Under the pieces are notes generated by a model that saw nothing but the letters and a program-made list of their open reading frames with translations, did no database searches and was not told where the DNA came from. From assembly GCA_963817465.1 (NCBI GenBank), contig CAWFOP010000014.1, positions 1 through 64,000 on the forward strand: a DNA stretch of 64,000 bases. The letters run 5' to 3'. The stretch is from CAMPKL01 sp963817465. GTDB taxonomy: Bacteria; Acidobacteriota; Terriglobia; Bryobacterales; UBA6623. The translations under genes and the position numbers were made by a program. This document shows, piece after piece, positions 25,820-35,447 of the stretch; positions within the stretch are counted from its first letter, which is position 1; each line of letters opens with the position of its first letter.

Positions 25820-26857
25820 TTACTCGGCGCGGAATTCGTCGGTGAACTCTATGAATTGTTGGAGCTTGTCGCGGGCGGCGCCGGAGTCAACGGCTTTTTC
25901 GGCTTGAACGACGCCTTCGCGGAAGTCTTCGGCGTGGCCGACGGCGACGAGCGCGGCGGCGGCGTTGACGAGCACGATGTCGCGGCGAGGGCCGCGCCGG
26001 CCTTCGAGGATGCGCTGCATCGTCAGGGCGCACTCTTGCTTGTCGCCGCCCAGCAGATCCTCCGGCTTCGCCCGTTCGACGCCGAAATTCTCCGGGGTGA
26101 CCCGGCTGATCGCGACATCGCCGTCGCGGACTTCCAGCAATCGTGTGGGGCCGGTGGTGGTGATCTCGTCGAGGCCGTCGTCGCCGTGGACGACAAAAGC
26201 GCGATGTACGCCAAGGCGCGCCAGGGCTTCGGCGACCAGCGGGACGGCTTCGGGGAACGATACGCCGAGCACCTGCGAGCGGGCGCCCGCCGGGTTGGTG
26301 AGCGGCCCGAGCAAGTTGAAAATGGTGCGCGTGCGCAGGCTGCGGCGGATGGGCTGCACGTGCTTCATGGCCGGGTGGATCAACGGCGCAAACAGGAAGC
26401 CGACGCCGACTTGGTCGAGCGCGGCGGCGGCTTGCCCAGGCGTGAGCTGGATGTTCGCGCCGGCGGCTTCGAGCACGTCGGCCGAGCCGCACCGGCTCGA
26501 GATGGAGCGGTTGCCGTGCTTGGCGACCGGCACGCCTGCGCCGGCGACGACGAAAACGGCGACGGTCGAGATGTTGAACGTGTCAGGCCCGCCGCCGCCG
26601 GTGCCGCAGGTGTCGACCAAGTCGTCGGGCTTGACGCGCGTGAGCTCGACTTTGGCGGCGCGTTCGCGCATGACGCGGGCGAAGCCGACGAGCTCGTCCA
26701 CGGTCTCGCCTTTCATGCGCAAGGCGGTGAGCAAAGCGGCTACCGCGGGCTCATCGGCTTCGCCCGACAGGATTTCTTCGACGGCCGCGGCGGCCTCGGC
26801 CTCGCTGAGATTCTCGCGCCCAATGGCCTTGTGGAACGCCTCGAGAACGGCTGACAT
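25820..26857 (-). CDS. trpD: Anthranilate phosphoribosyltransferase
   Basis: The enzyme has 345 residues from ATG 26857, the usual family length; the longer frame adds a non-homologous leader. It contains the PRPP-binding loop DTCGTGGGGPDTFNIST, then KHGNRSISSRCGSADVLEA and the second-substrate region HPAMKHVQPIRRSL. It attaches phosphoribosyl to anthranilate, the second step of tryptophan synthesis. No other trp gene is adjacent. It ends 4 nt from the lipoprotein stop (convergent) and is divergent from sucC across 87 nt. Confidence 0.95.
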   Translation of the reverse strand: MSAVLEAFHKAIGRENLSEAEAAAAVEEILSGEADEPAVAALLTALRMKGETVDELVGFARVMRERAAKVELTRVKPDDLVDTCGTGGGGPDTFNISTVAVFVVAGAGVPVAKHGNRSISSRCGSADVLEAAGANIQLTPGQAAAALDQVGVGFLFAPLIHPAMKHVQPIRRSLRTRTIFNLLGPLTNPAGARSQVLGVSFPEAVPLVAEALARLGVHRAFVVHGDDGLDEITTTGPTRLLEVRDGDVAISRVTPENFGVERAKPEDLLGGDKQECALTMQRILEGRRGPRRDIVLVNAAAALVAVGHAEDFREGVVQAEKAVDSGAARDKLQQFIEFTDEFRAE

Positions 26858-26944
26858 TTCGTTGCTTGGGATCGGACCGATAACGTAGACTGTGAGCTTA
26901 ACTCGCGGGTCCGCTTCGAATCGTACCATCGGCTCGCCATCCCC

Positions 26945-28099
26945 ATGAAAATTCACGAGTATCAAGCCAAGGAGATCCTGCGCTCGTACGGAGTGCCGAC
27001 GCCGCGCGGCGAGGTCGCCTACACCCCCGATGAAGCCCAGGAAGTCGCCGACAAGCTGGGCGGCAAGGTCGTGGTCAAGGCGCAAATCCACGCCGGCGGC
27101 CGCGGCAAAGGCGGCGGCGTGAAGCTGGCCGAGGGCTCCGAGGTCCGCGAGGTCGCCGACAAGATTTTGGGGATGACCCTAGTCACGCACCAGACCGGTC
27201 CGGAAGGGCGGCTGGTCAAGCGTGTGCTGGTGGAAGAGACGCTGCCGATCGCGCGCGAGATCTACCTGGGCGTGACGCTCGACCGCACGACGGGCAAGGC
27301 GGTGTTCATGGCGTCGACGGCCGGCGGCATGGAGATCGAGGAGGTCGCGGCGAAGACCCCCGAGCTGATCCTGAAGGAAACGATCGAACCGGCGGTGGGC
27401 CTGGCGGGCTACCAGGCGCGGCGGCTGGCCTTCAAGCTCGGCATCGAGGGCGACGCGTTCAAAGCGGCCGTGAAAGCGATCCAGGCGCTCGCGACGGCTT
27501 ACCACGCCGTCGACGCGAACCTGCTCGAGATCAATCCGTTCGTCATCACCGACGACGGACGCGCCGTGGCGCTCGACGCCAAGCTCGACGTCGACGACAA
27601 CGCGCTGTTCCGCCACGCCGACATCGTGAAGCTGCGCGACCTCGACGAAGAGGAGCCGCTCGAGACCGACGCGATCGACCACGGGCTGAACTACATCAAG
27701 CTCGACGGCAACGTCGGCTGCATGGTTAACGGCGCGGGCCTGGCGATGGCCACGATGGACATCATTCAATACGCGGGCGGCATGCCGGCGAATTTTCTCG
27801 ACGTGGGCGGCGGCGCAAACGCCGATCAGATCAAGAACGGCTTCCGGATCATCCTCTCGGACCCGAACGTGAAGGCGATCTTGATCAACATTTTCGGCGG
27901 CATCCTGCGCGTCGACGTGCTGGCCGAGGGCGTCATCGCGGCGGCCAAAGAGCTCGACATCAAGGTTCCCATCGTGCTGCGGCTAGAAGGGACGAAGGTC
28001 GACGAGGGGCGCAAGCTGCTCGAGGAATCGGGGATGAACTTCCTGATGGCGGCGGACATGAAGGAAGCCGCCGAGAAAGCCGTGGCGGCCGCGAAGTAA
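26945..28099 (+). CDS. sucC: Succinyl-CoA ligase (ADP-forming) subunit beta
   Basis: The 384-residue ATP-grasp subunit starts MKIHEYQAKEILRSYGVPTP. It has the nucleotide loop VKAQIHAGGRGKGGGVKLA, the metal-binding ATP-grasp segment LLEINPFVITDDG, and GGANADQIKNGFRIIL and NIFGGILRVD in the C-terminal power-helix domain. With SucD it makes succinate, ATP and CoA from succinyl-CoA in the TCA cycle. sucD follows after 25 nt in the same operon, and trpD is divergent upstream. Confidence 0.97.
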   Translation: MKIHEYQAKEILRSYGVPTPRGEVAYTPDEAQEVADKLGGKVVVKAQIHAGGRGKGGGVKLAEGSEVREVADKILGMTLVTHQTGPEGRLVKRVLVEETLPIAREIYLGVTLDRTTGKAVFMASTAGGMEIEEVAAKTPELILKETIEPAVGLAGYQARRLAFKLGIEGDAFKAAVKAIQALATAYHAVDANLLEINPFVITDDGRAVALDAKLDVDDNALFRHADIVKLRDLDEEEPLETDAIDHGLNYIKLDGNVGCMVNGAGLAMATMDIIQYAGGMPANFLDVGGGANADQIKNGFRIILSDPNVKAILINIFGGILRVDVLAEGVIAAAKELDIKVPIVLRLEGTKVDEGRKLLEESGMNFLMAADMKEAAEKAVAAAK

Positions 28100-28124
28100 G
28101 GGCGCGAAGCAAGGGAATCGACAG

Positions 28125-28973
<849 letters not shown>

Positions 28974-28988
<15 letters not shown>

Positions 28989-29055
28989 GGGCGAAATTGC
29001 TTTAGGGGCGAAATGGCTTTAGGGGCGAAACGGCTTTAGGGCGAAACGGTTTAGG
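28974..29055 (+). repeat. 17-bp tandem repeat, about five copies, starting inside the sucD 3' end
   Basis: Copies begin at 28974, 28991, 29008, 29025 and 29041. The first two are identical (GCGAAATTGCTTTAGGG), the third differs by one base, and the last two drift and shorten to 16 and 15 bases. The sucD stop codon is in copy 1. The array fills nearly all of the space between sucD and the ndk ribosome binding site. Confidence 0.95.
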
Positions 29056-29092
29056 TTCGGTCCGGCCAGGCGCCGGAGGACTCATAAAAGAA

Positions 29093-29515
29093 ATGGCTAT
29101 CGAACGCACTTTTACCATGATCAAGCCGGACACGACCGCGTCCGGCAAGACGGGCGACATACTCGCCCATCTCGAGAAGGCCGGCTTCAAGATCGTCGGC
29201 ATGAAGAAATTGTGGCTGTCCCGCGCTCAAGCGGCCGCCTTTTACGCCGTGCACAAGGAGCGGCCGTTCTACGGGGAGTTGGTGGAGTTCATGACCGACG
29301 GACCGATCACGGCGGCGTGCCTGGAGCGCGAAGACGCGGTGAAGGGCCTGCGCGACGCGATGGGCGCGACCAACCCCGCCGAGGCCGCCGCAGGGACGAT
29401 CCGCAAGCTCTACGGGACCGACATTGGGCGCAACGCGATCCATGGGTCGGACTCGCCCGAGAACGCGGCGATCGAGATCGCCTTCTTCTTCAGCGGATTG
29501 GAACTGGTCGGCTAA
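29093..29515 (+). CDS. ndk: Nucleoside-diphosphate kinase
   Basis: The 140-residue protein starts MAIERTFTMIKPDTTASG and has the catalytic histidine in NAIHGSDSPENAAIEIAFFF. It exchanges gamma phosphates between nucleoside di- and triphosphates. Ribosome binding site GGAGGA lies about 13 nt upstream. It follows sucCD after the tandem repeat, a pairing that fits the known partnership of SucCD with Ndk, and the DUF2905 gene follows 10 nt later. Confidence 0.97.
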   Translation: MAIERTFTMIKPDTTASGKTGDILAHLEKAGFKIVGMKKLWLSRAQAAAFYAVHKERPFYGELVEFMTDGPITAACLEREDAVKGLRDAMGATNPAEAAAGTIRKLYGTDIGRNAIHGSDSPENAAIEIAFFFSGLELVG

Positions 29516-29525
29516 GCTGAGGTCA

Positions 29526-29744
29526 GTGAACCTCGGCAAGATGCTGGTGTACGCAGGCCTGGGGCTCGCCGTCCTAGGCCTGTTGTTCATTGCGGCCTCG
29601 AAGGTCGGAATCCGGCCGTTTCGGCTGCCCGGCGACATCGTCTGGAAACCCAGCGAACATACGACGATCTATGTGCCGATCGTGACGTCGATCTTGTTGA
29701 GCGTGCTGTTGACGCTGGCGCTGGCGTTATTCAACCGACGCTAG
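29526..29744 (+). CDS. DUF2905-family small membrane protein
   Basis: The protein has 72 residues from GTG 29526; ATG 29541 is an alternative, but family members start MNLGK. There are two membrane helices, about residues 5-22 and 50-68, separated by the signature GIRPFRLPGDIVWKPSEHT. The function is unknown. The gene starts 10 nt after ndk and is probably in the same transcript. Confidence 0.87.
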   Translation: MNLGKMLVYAGLGLAVLGLLFIAASKVGIRPFRLPGDIVWKPSEHTTIYVPIVTSILLSVLLTLALALFNRR

Positions 29745-29770
29745 ATTCACGCCGACTCCCCGACGGTCGC

Positions 29771-29800
29771 GGGTCAGGCTTCGCGGTCGTCGCTGTTGGA
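29771..29800. repeat. Partial copy of the dispersed repeat found at 23373-23410
   Basis: A GGTCAGG...CTTCGCGGT-GTCGCTGT core matches the repeat in the 23.2-23.8 kb mosaic, with a short deletion. It sits in the 69-bp space between the convergent DUF2905 and DUF4412 genes. Confidence 0.6.
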
Positions 29801-29813
29801 GGGGGCGAGCGCC

Positions 29814-30623
29814 TCAGCGCCCGAAGCCTTGTTGTCGCGTATAGCCTTCCGGGGCCGCATAGATGCTGTCCGGGATGGCGGTGCGACTGTATTCCTCCAG
29901 GGTCGTTTTGGTCGTCGGCTTGCCATCTGAATAACTGGTCTGCGCGATCGGCACGCCGGGGAAACGCTCCTTGGCGTCGGCGGGGCTGCCGAATTGAATT
30001 CGATCGGCCAAGCCGGGGGCCAACTTGCCGATGAACTCAGCCATGTCGCGGAAGACTTGGAAGTCGGAGGCGTTGAAGTCGAAATCGTCCCAGTCGGCGG
30101 CGCAGACCTTGGTGACGAGCTTGTCTTGGCGATAGCCTTCGTACCAGTTGCAGGAGTGGCCGGCGACTTCGTCCGCGCCGCCGGCGAGCTTGTAGGTCGT
30201 ACTCGCGGCTTGGGCGCCGTCTTGCGCCGCGGCCATCTGCTGCAGACGGCCGCCCATCATTTTCTCCATCATGGCGCGCTGCTCCGGCGTCATGTTCTTC
30301 ATCCGCTCCGCCATCTGCTCTTTGACCTTCGACATCGCGTCGCTCACCGTGGCGCTGAGCCGTTCGAGGTCTTGCTGAGTCAACTCGCGGTACGTCTTGC
30401 TCCTGTCATCGACGATGCGCATGACCTTTTCGTCGGCTAAGTAGACGAAGGTCTGCGATCGGCCGCCGTTCTCGTTGATCGTCGCCACGCGCTCGGGCTC
30501 GAGATAAATCGTGATGGTTCCCTGCCCGCCGTTCTGCAAATCCTCCAACTTCTGGGTCAGCACGAGGCCTTGGGCCGCAAACGCCGTCTGCGCGGCGATG
30601 AGAATCACAATGGCGCGGAACAT
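29814..30623 (-). CDS. Exported DUF4412-like protein
   Basis: The protein has 269 residues from ATG 30623, which gives a clear signal peptide (MFRAIVILIAAQTAFAAQ). The mature part begins with beta-strands typical of DUF4412 (ITIYLEPERVATINENGG, FVYLADEKVMRIVDD). It then has a charged helical insert rich in Met, Glu and Lys (about residues 95-135, MTPEQRAMMEKMM). A second beta domain with AGHSCNWYEGYR and two cysteines follows. The family is periplasmic and uncharacterised. The gene is divergent from lipA across 75 nt. Confidence 0.75.
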   Translation of the reverse strand: MFRAIVILIAAQTAFAAQGLVLTQKLEDLQNGGQGTITIYLEPERVATINENGGRSQTFVYLADEKVMRIVDDRSKTYRELTQQDLERLSATVSDAMSKVKEQMAERMKNMTPEQRAMMEKMMGGRLQQMAAAQDGAQAASTTYKLAGGADEVAGHSCNWYEGYRQDKLVTKVCAADWDDFDFNASDFQVFRDMAEFIGKLAPGLADRIQFGSPADAKERFPGVPIAQTSYSDGKPTTKTTLEEYSRTAIPDSIYAAPEGYTRQQGFGR

Positions 30624-30698
30624 GGCTCCATGGTAGGAAACCACGCGCTCGAAAACCAGTCGCTCCGGAGTCTCGCTGCTAAACTGAAACGTTCCGGC

Positions 30699-31637
30699 AT
30701 GTCGGACTTTGTCGACATTCGCAGCCTGCGGGTGAAGCCCATCGTGCCCCCGTATGACGGCCCTCATCCGGGGCCCGCCGGGAAACGTCCGGCGTGGGTC
30801 AAGGCCCCGGCCGCGGTGGGCGAAAGCTACCGCAATCTCAAGGCTTTAGTTACGGATCTGAAGCTGCACACGGTTTGCGAGAGCGCCGCTTGCCCGAACA
30901 TCGGCGACTGCTGGAATCGCGGCACGGCGACGTTCATGATCCTGGGCAATGTCTGCACGCGGCGCTGCGGATTTTGCGCGGTTCAAAAAGGACCGCCGGA
31001 ACAGGTCGACTACGACGAGCCGCGGCGCGTGGCCGAGGCGGCGGCGGTGATGGGCCTGCGCTACGCCGTGGTGACGAGCGTCAACCGCGACGACCGCAAG
31101 GACGGCGGCGCCGAGCTGTTCGCCCTGACGATCGAGGCGATTCGCACGCGGTTGCCGGAGTGCAAAGTCGAGGTGCTGGTGCCGGACTTTCAAGGCTCGC
31201 ACGCCGCGATGGACATCGTGCTCGCCGCGCGGCCCGACGTGCTCAACCACAACACCGAAACCGTGCCGCGGCTCTACCGCACCGCGCGTATCGGCTCGCG
31301 CTACGAGCGGTCGCTCGACATGCTGCTGTATGCCAAGACCGCGGCGCCGCGCATCCCGACCAAGTCGGGTGTGATGCTGGGCTTGGGCGAGACCGACGCA
31401 GAGGTCGAGCAGGTGATGCGCGACCTGCGCGACCATCGCGTCGACATCTTCACGCTGGGCCAATACCTGCGCCCGTCGCGCGATCACCTGCCGATTGTGA
31501 AATACTACGCACCGGCCGAGTTTGCGCGCTTCAAGGCGTTCGGCGAGTCGCTGGGCTTCGGTCATGTCGAGGCCGGACCGCTCGTGCGCAGCTCTTATCA
31601 CGCCGATGAAGCCGGCGAAAAGACGTCGGCGCATTAA
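30699..31637 (+). CDS. lipA: Lipoyl synthase
   Basis: The radical SAM enzyme has 312 residues from ATG 30699. The auxiliary cluster cysteines are in CESAACPNIGDC and the SAM cluster cysteines are in CTRRCGFC. The end HVEAGPLVRSSYHADE carries the conserved serine that ligates the auxiliary cluster. It inserts two sulfur atoms into octanoyl chains on lipoyl domains of 2-oxoacid dehydrogenases, which fits its neighbourhood near sucCD. The gene for the gluconate dehydrogenase subunit follows after 12 nt. Confidence 0.97.
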   Translation: MSDFVDIRSLRVKPIVPPYDGPHPGPAGKRPAWVKAPAAVGESYRNLKALVTDLKLHTVCESAACPNIGDCWNRGTATFMILGNVCTRRCGFCAVQKGPPEQVDYDEPRRVAEAAAVMGLRYAVVTSVNRDDRKDGGAELFALTIEAIRTRLPECKVEVLVPDFQGSHAAMDIVLAARPDVLNHNTETVPRLYRTARIGSRYERSLDMLLYAKTAAPRIPTKSGVMLGLGETDAEVEQVMRDLRDHRVDIFTLGQYLRPSRDHLPIVKYYAPAEFARFKAFGESLGFGHVEAGPLVRSSYHADEAGEKTSAH

Positions 31638-31649
31638 AATGAGGGAAGT

Positions 31650-32211
31650 ATGAATCGTCGAGAGCTGATCCGTTCCGCTGTTTTGGGCGCCGGCGGCGCC
31701 GCCGTGGCGGGAGCGCAAGAGACCCACAACCGGATTCACATCAAGAGCATCGCGCCCGCGCCGGCGGCCTCGGCGGCCGAGCCCTGGGCGCCGAGCGTGC
31801 TCGATGCGCACCAGAACGAGACGGTCATCCAACTGAGCGAGCTGATCATCCCGACGACGGATACGCCCGGCGCGAAGGCGGCCAAGGTCAACGAGTGGGT
31901 GGATCTGTATCTGCAAGACCTCGCCGAAGATAAGGGCCACTCGTTCCTGCAAGGGCTGGGATGGCTCGACGGCTATGCGATCAAGAAGCACGACGAGCCG
32001 TTCGTGAAGCTCACCGAGCCGCAGCAGGTTGCAATCCTCGAGGAACTCGACGGGGCCGAGAGCGAAGAGCTGAAGCCCGGCGCGGAATTCTTCGACGTAC
32101 ATCAAGCGGCTAACAGTTCAGGGATATTACACGTCGAAGATCGGCATCGCCGAGCTCAACAAGGACGGCGTTCCCGATACGTTCGCCTGCACCCACGACT
32201 CGCACGCGTAA
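31650..32211 (+). pseudogene. Gluconate 2-dehydrogenase subunit 3-family gene with a +1 frameshift
   Basis: The gene begins with a twin-arginine-like leader (MNRRELIRSAVLGAGGAAVA) and has the family segments QNETVIQLSELIIPTTDTPG and VNEWVDLYLQDL. At 32097-32100 an extra base shifts the frame. In the next frame the natural end reads IKRLTVQGYYTSKIGIAEL and stops at 32211. The intact product would be about 186 residues. Subunit 3 is the small Tat-exported partner of a GMC-type flavoprotein dehydrogenase, and no such partner gene is in the window. Decay and sequencing error are both possible. Confidence 0.82.
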
Positions 32212-32368
32212 ACCGCTGCGCGATGGCGAGCGTCCGAGTCCCCCCAAGAGCAGAGAAGAGGCGACCGTCGAAGCCCCGATCAAGGGCGGCTGTCGTATGC
32301 TTCAAGTTCGAGCTGGGGGGATCGCGTCGTGACTCCCTCCGACGGAAGGCAAAGGGGGGAGATTCGTC

Positions 32369-33535
32369 ATGCGCATGCGAAGCGTTCCAGTCGTGTTGGT
32401 CCTGCTTGCGACGGGCCTCGCGCAGGCTCAGCCGCGAGGGCTAATCAAGAAGAGCGGCGACATCATTCTCGGGGCCATGTTCAACCTCTCGGGCGAGCAG
32501 AGCCAACTCGATGTTCCAAGCGCGCGAGGCGCTCAATTGGCGGTTGACCAGATCAACGCCGCCGGCGGCGTCTTCGGGCTGAACCTGCAACTCGTCGTCG
32601 AGGACGGCAAGAGTCGGCCCGACAAAATCGGCAAGAACGTCACGAAGGTCCTCAAGCAATACCCGAACGTATCCGCGTTCCTGGGGCTCTCCGACACTGA
32701 TATGGTCCTCGGCGGCGCCCCCGCGGCCGCGATCGGAGGGCGCATGTTCCTCACGTCCGGCGCGACTTCGCCGAAACTGACGGCGCAAGTGCCCGAGTAC
32801 CTCTACTTGGCGTGCTTCGGCGACAACGTGCAAGCCGCCGCGGCCGCCGAGTTCGCCTTCAACAGCCTCGGCGCCCGAACCGCGTCGATTCTGTACGACT
32901 CGACCGACACCTACACCAATCTGCTGCAGGGCTACTTCCGCGACCGCTTCACCGAGCTTGGCGGCGCGATTGCCTCCGCCGAAGCTTATTCGCCGGGTGA
33001 TCTCGACGGACCGATCAGCAACCTCGTCCAAGCCGACATCGTCTTCCTCTCCGCCCATGTGCCGGATGATGCGACCGCAGCGGTCGCCGGCCTGCGAAGC
33101 GCCGGATTCCTCACGCCGATCATCGGCGGCGACGGATTCGACGACGAGGCGGTTTGGAGCAGCCAAACCAGCGTCTACGACGTCTACTTCACCACGCATG
33201 TCTACTTGGGTTCCGATGCGACCGATCAACAAGTGATTGACTTCCGCTCAGCCTTCACCGCCGCTTACCCGGACGTCCCGGTCACGGCTTTCGGCGCCCT
33301 CGGCTACGACGCGGTCAAGCTGATCGCCGAAGCGATCGAACTGGGCGGCGGCGTCGGTCCGGCCGATGTGCTGGCGGGCATGGCTCAGATCCAAGGCTTC
33401 GACGGCGTCACCGGGACGATCAGCTATGGGGACGACGAACGCATTCCCACCAAATCCGTGAGCATCATCGAAATCAACGGCGGCGCGTACAGTCTGGCGC
33501 AGGAGCTGACGCCGACCAAGGTCCCGGCGCCGTAA
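32369..33535 (+). CDS. Periplasmic branched-chain amino acid-type binding protein (LivJ/UrtA superfamily)
   Basis: The 388-residue protein has a signal peptide (residues 1-20, ending LAQAQ) and a type I periplasmic binding fold. IILGAMFNLSGEQSQLD opens the first lobe, GAQLAVDQINAAGGVFG is the classic early helix, and YDAVKLIAEAIE and GFDGVTGTISY appear in the second lobe. Family members bind amino acids, amides or urea for ABC import. No permease or ATPase genes are adjacent, so it is an orphan. A urea role is only a guess prompted by the urease operon 3.3 kb downstream. GGGGGGAG lies before the ATG. Confidence 0.85.
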   Translation: MRMRSVPVVLVLLATGLAQAQPRGLIKKSGDIILGAMFNLSGEQSQLDVPSARGAQLAVDQINAAGGVFGLNLQLVVEDGKSRPDKIGKNVTKVLKQYPNVSAFLGLSDTDMVLGGAPAAAIGGRMFLTSGATSPKLTAQVPEYLYLACFGDNVQAAAAAEFAFNSLGARTASILYDSTDTYTNLLQGYFRDRFTELGGAIASAEAYSPGDLDGPISNLVQADIVFLSAHVPDDATAAVAGLRSAGFLTPIIGGDGFDDEAVWSSQTSVYDVYFTTHVYLGSDATDQQVIDFRSAFTAAYPDVPVTAFGALGYDAVKLIAEAIELGGGVGPADVLAGMAQIQGFDGVTGTISYGDDERIPTKSVSIIEINGGAYSLAQELTPTKVPAP

Positions 33536-33559
33536 GACGAAGACGAGAATCGCAGCGCG

Positions 33560-35339
33560 CTAGGGAGCTACGTTGTTCGATTCGTCGCTCTCGAGCACAT
33601 CGTTGAAGGGATCGATGACCACTTCGAGACTTTCGGACGAAACGTCCGAAGGGAGATCGGTCGTGATGACGCGGGGGTCGAGGCCGGCCAAGTCCGACAG
33701 CTCCAGTCTGAAAGACCACGCGGTCCCCGACGAGCCCTTGCACCGTCGCGCGCGTCACGATGCCGTCGCCGTCGTTGGCTGCTTCGAACGAGGCTTGGCC
33801 GCCGGCGACGATCAGGTTTCGAATCGTCAAGTCCGCGTCGTGAACGATCGGTGCGGCCAGGGGATACAAGCGGATCTCCGCATTTTCGACGATCGCCGAT
33901 CCGATGTGGCCCGCACGCGAGCGGTCGAGTCGAAAGCCGTGTAGATGAACCGGCGCGCCGCGGACCGATACCAAGTCCTGCAAGCTCGCTCCCGCCGCGT
34001 AGAAGCCCGACAGTTCCCACTCGGCCGACTCTTCCGCCGTGAAGAAAAGCTGGTAAGGGGCCTTGTCGGCGGCCGGGTCCGTCAACGGCGTCCCTTGCTT
34101 GAGCAGTTTGTGGGCCACGCTGTAGCTGACCGGCGAGAATCGCCCCGAGACTCGGATGGACGCGAACGCCAAGCCGCGCTCGCGGGCCAGATCGATGATC
34201 TGCTGGTGGATCGGCTCTCCCGGCTGCGCTTGCGCGACGATTACCGAAGCCGGGTTACCGGCGCCGACGCCCACGAACGGGACCGGCTCGACGGTCAGAG
34301 TCCGCACCGTCGGCGGAAATTCCGGATCGGACCAAACCAACTCCGGGGAACCGGCGACGCCGGCGGCGATGACTTCGCCGTTGCGCGCATCGAGCGCGGT
34401 CGTCCCCACGCCGGCGATTTCCCAATCTCCCGGCGTCGACTCCAGATCGGCGAAAACAGTTGCGGGCCTGGCGGTGTCCCACAAATCGCCGGCCAGCAGG
34501 TCCGCCACGCTGTTGTAGACGAACGCCGCGCCGTAGCTCGAGCAATCCAGAGCGACGACGTCCGCGGGCTCGAGCATAACGGTTACGGAGTTCGACTCGA
34601 CGCCCGACGCTTCGATGCGAACCTGTAGCAGCTCAGCGCTGGGAACCTCGTCAGGAACGACGAAGCGCACTTCGTCCACGCCCGTGTAGAGTTTCGAGGC
34701 GCCCGCATGCTCGACCGGCGCCGCGTACTCGACTCCGGTCGAGTCGCTCAGCGTGACACCGATGGCGTCCGCGCCAACGGCATTCCGAATTCCCGAAGCG
34801 AAGACCGTCAAGCGAGTACGCTTGTCGCACCCCGGCAGCTCGGCCGTTTGCGCCGGAAACGGGGCGCCCGAGAAGGTCGCGGCATTGAAAATGAGGCCGG
34901 CCCCAGAGCCCGACCCATCCGTGGTGAAGACCCCCGGCGCGGTTTGCGAAATGAGCGCTGAACCGGTCGCGATCGTTGCGCCGCCCGTCGAGACGGCGAC
35001 TCGGACTTCGCCTGCGTTGACCTGACGCGGAACGATGAAGTTGATCTGCCGCGGCGAAACGTAGGCCAGCTCCGCGGCGCGGCCGTCAACCTCTACGGCG
35101 ACGCCCGCCAGTTCCCGGGGTAACTTGCCGTTCGACCCCGCCTGGCCGATCGCGGTCTCGCTCGCCAGACCTGAGCCGAAGATCGTCGCGCGCGATTCAG
35201 GCGCGACGGCGGAGCCGTAGGACGCCGACGAGACGACCGTGAGATTCTGCGCCGCGGCCTCGACCGCGCCGAATAAAAGCGACGCTAAGCACATGGCCCC
35301 CGCCACGGGGGCAAATCGACGTTCGTCCATCACAGCCAT
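33560..35339 (-). pseudogene. TIGR03437 (Solibacter-type) domain protein gene with one frameshift
   Basis: An exported protein starts at ATG 35339 or 35330 with a signal peptide ending EAAAQ. It then has a TIGR03437 domain: VVSSASYGSAVAPESRATIF, LAYVSPRQINFIVPRQV and LTVFASGIRN. This domain is typical of Solibacter relatives. The frame is good down to GDRVVFQ near 33711. After that the sense continues in another frame as LELSDLAGLDPRVITTDL to a CARDB-like end FNDVLESDESNNVAP and the stop at 33560. The unshifted frame instead becomes Arg-rich and runs into the neighbour. One extra base near 33708-33713 explains it. Confidence 0.82.
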
Positions 35340-35447
35340 ACCAATATAAACGGCTTGTTCGCCGGCGAACGACGGCATCGGTTTCGTTCTGTTGTCGGGC
35401 TGTCGCAATAATCGACAACTTCTTGTGGTATTTCTACGAGAAACATC

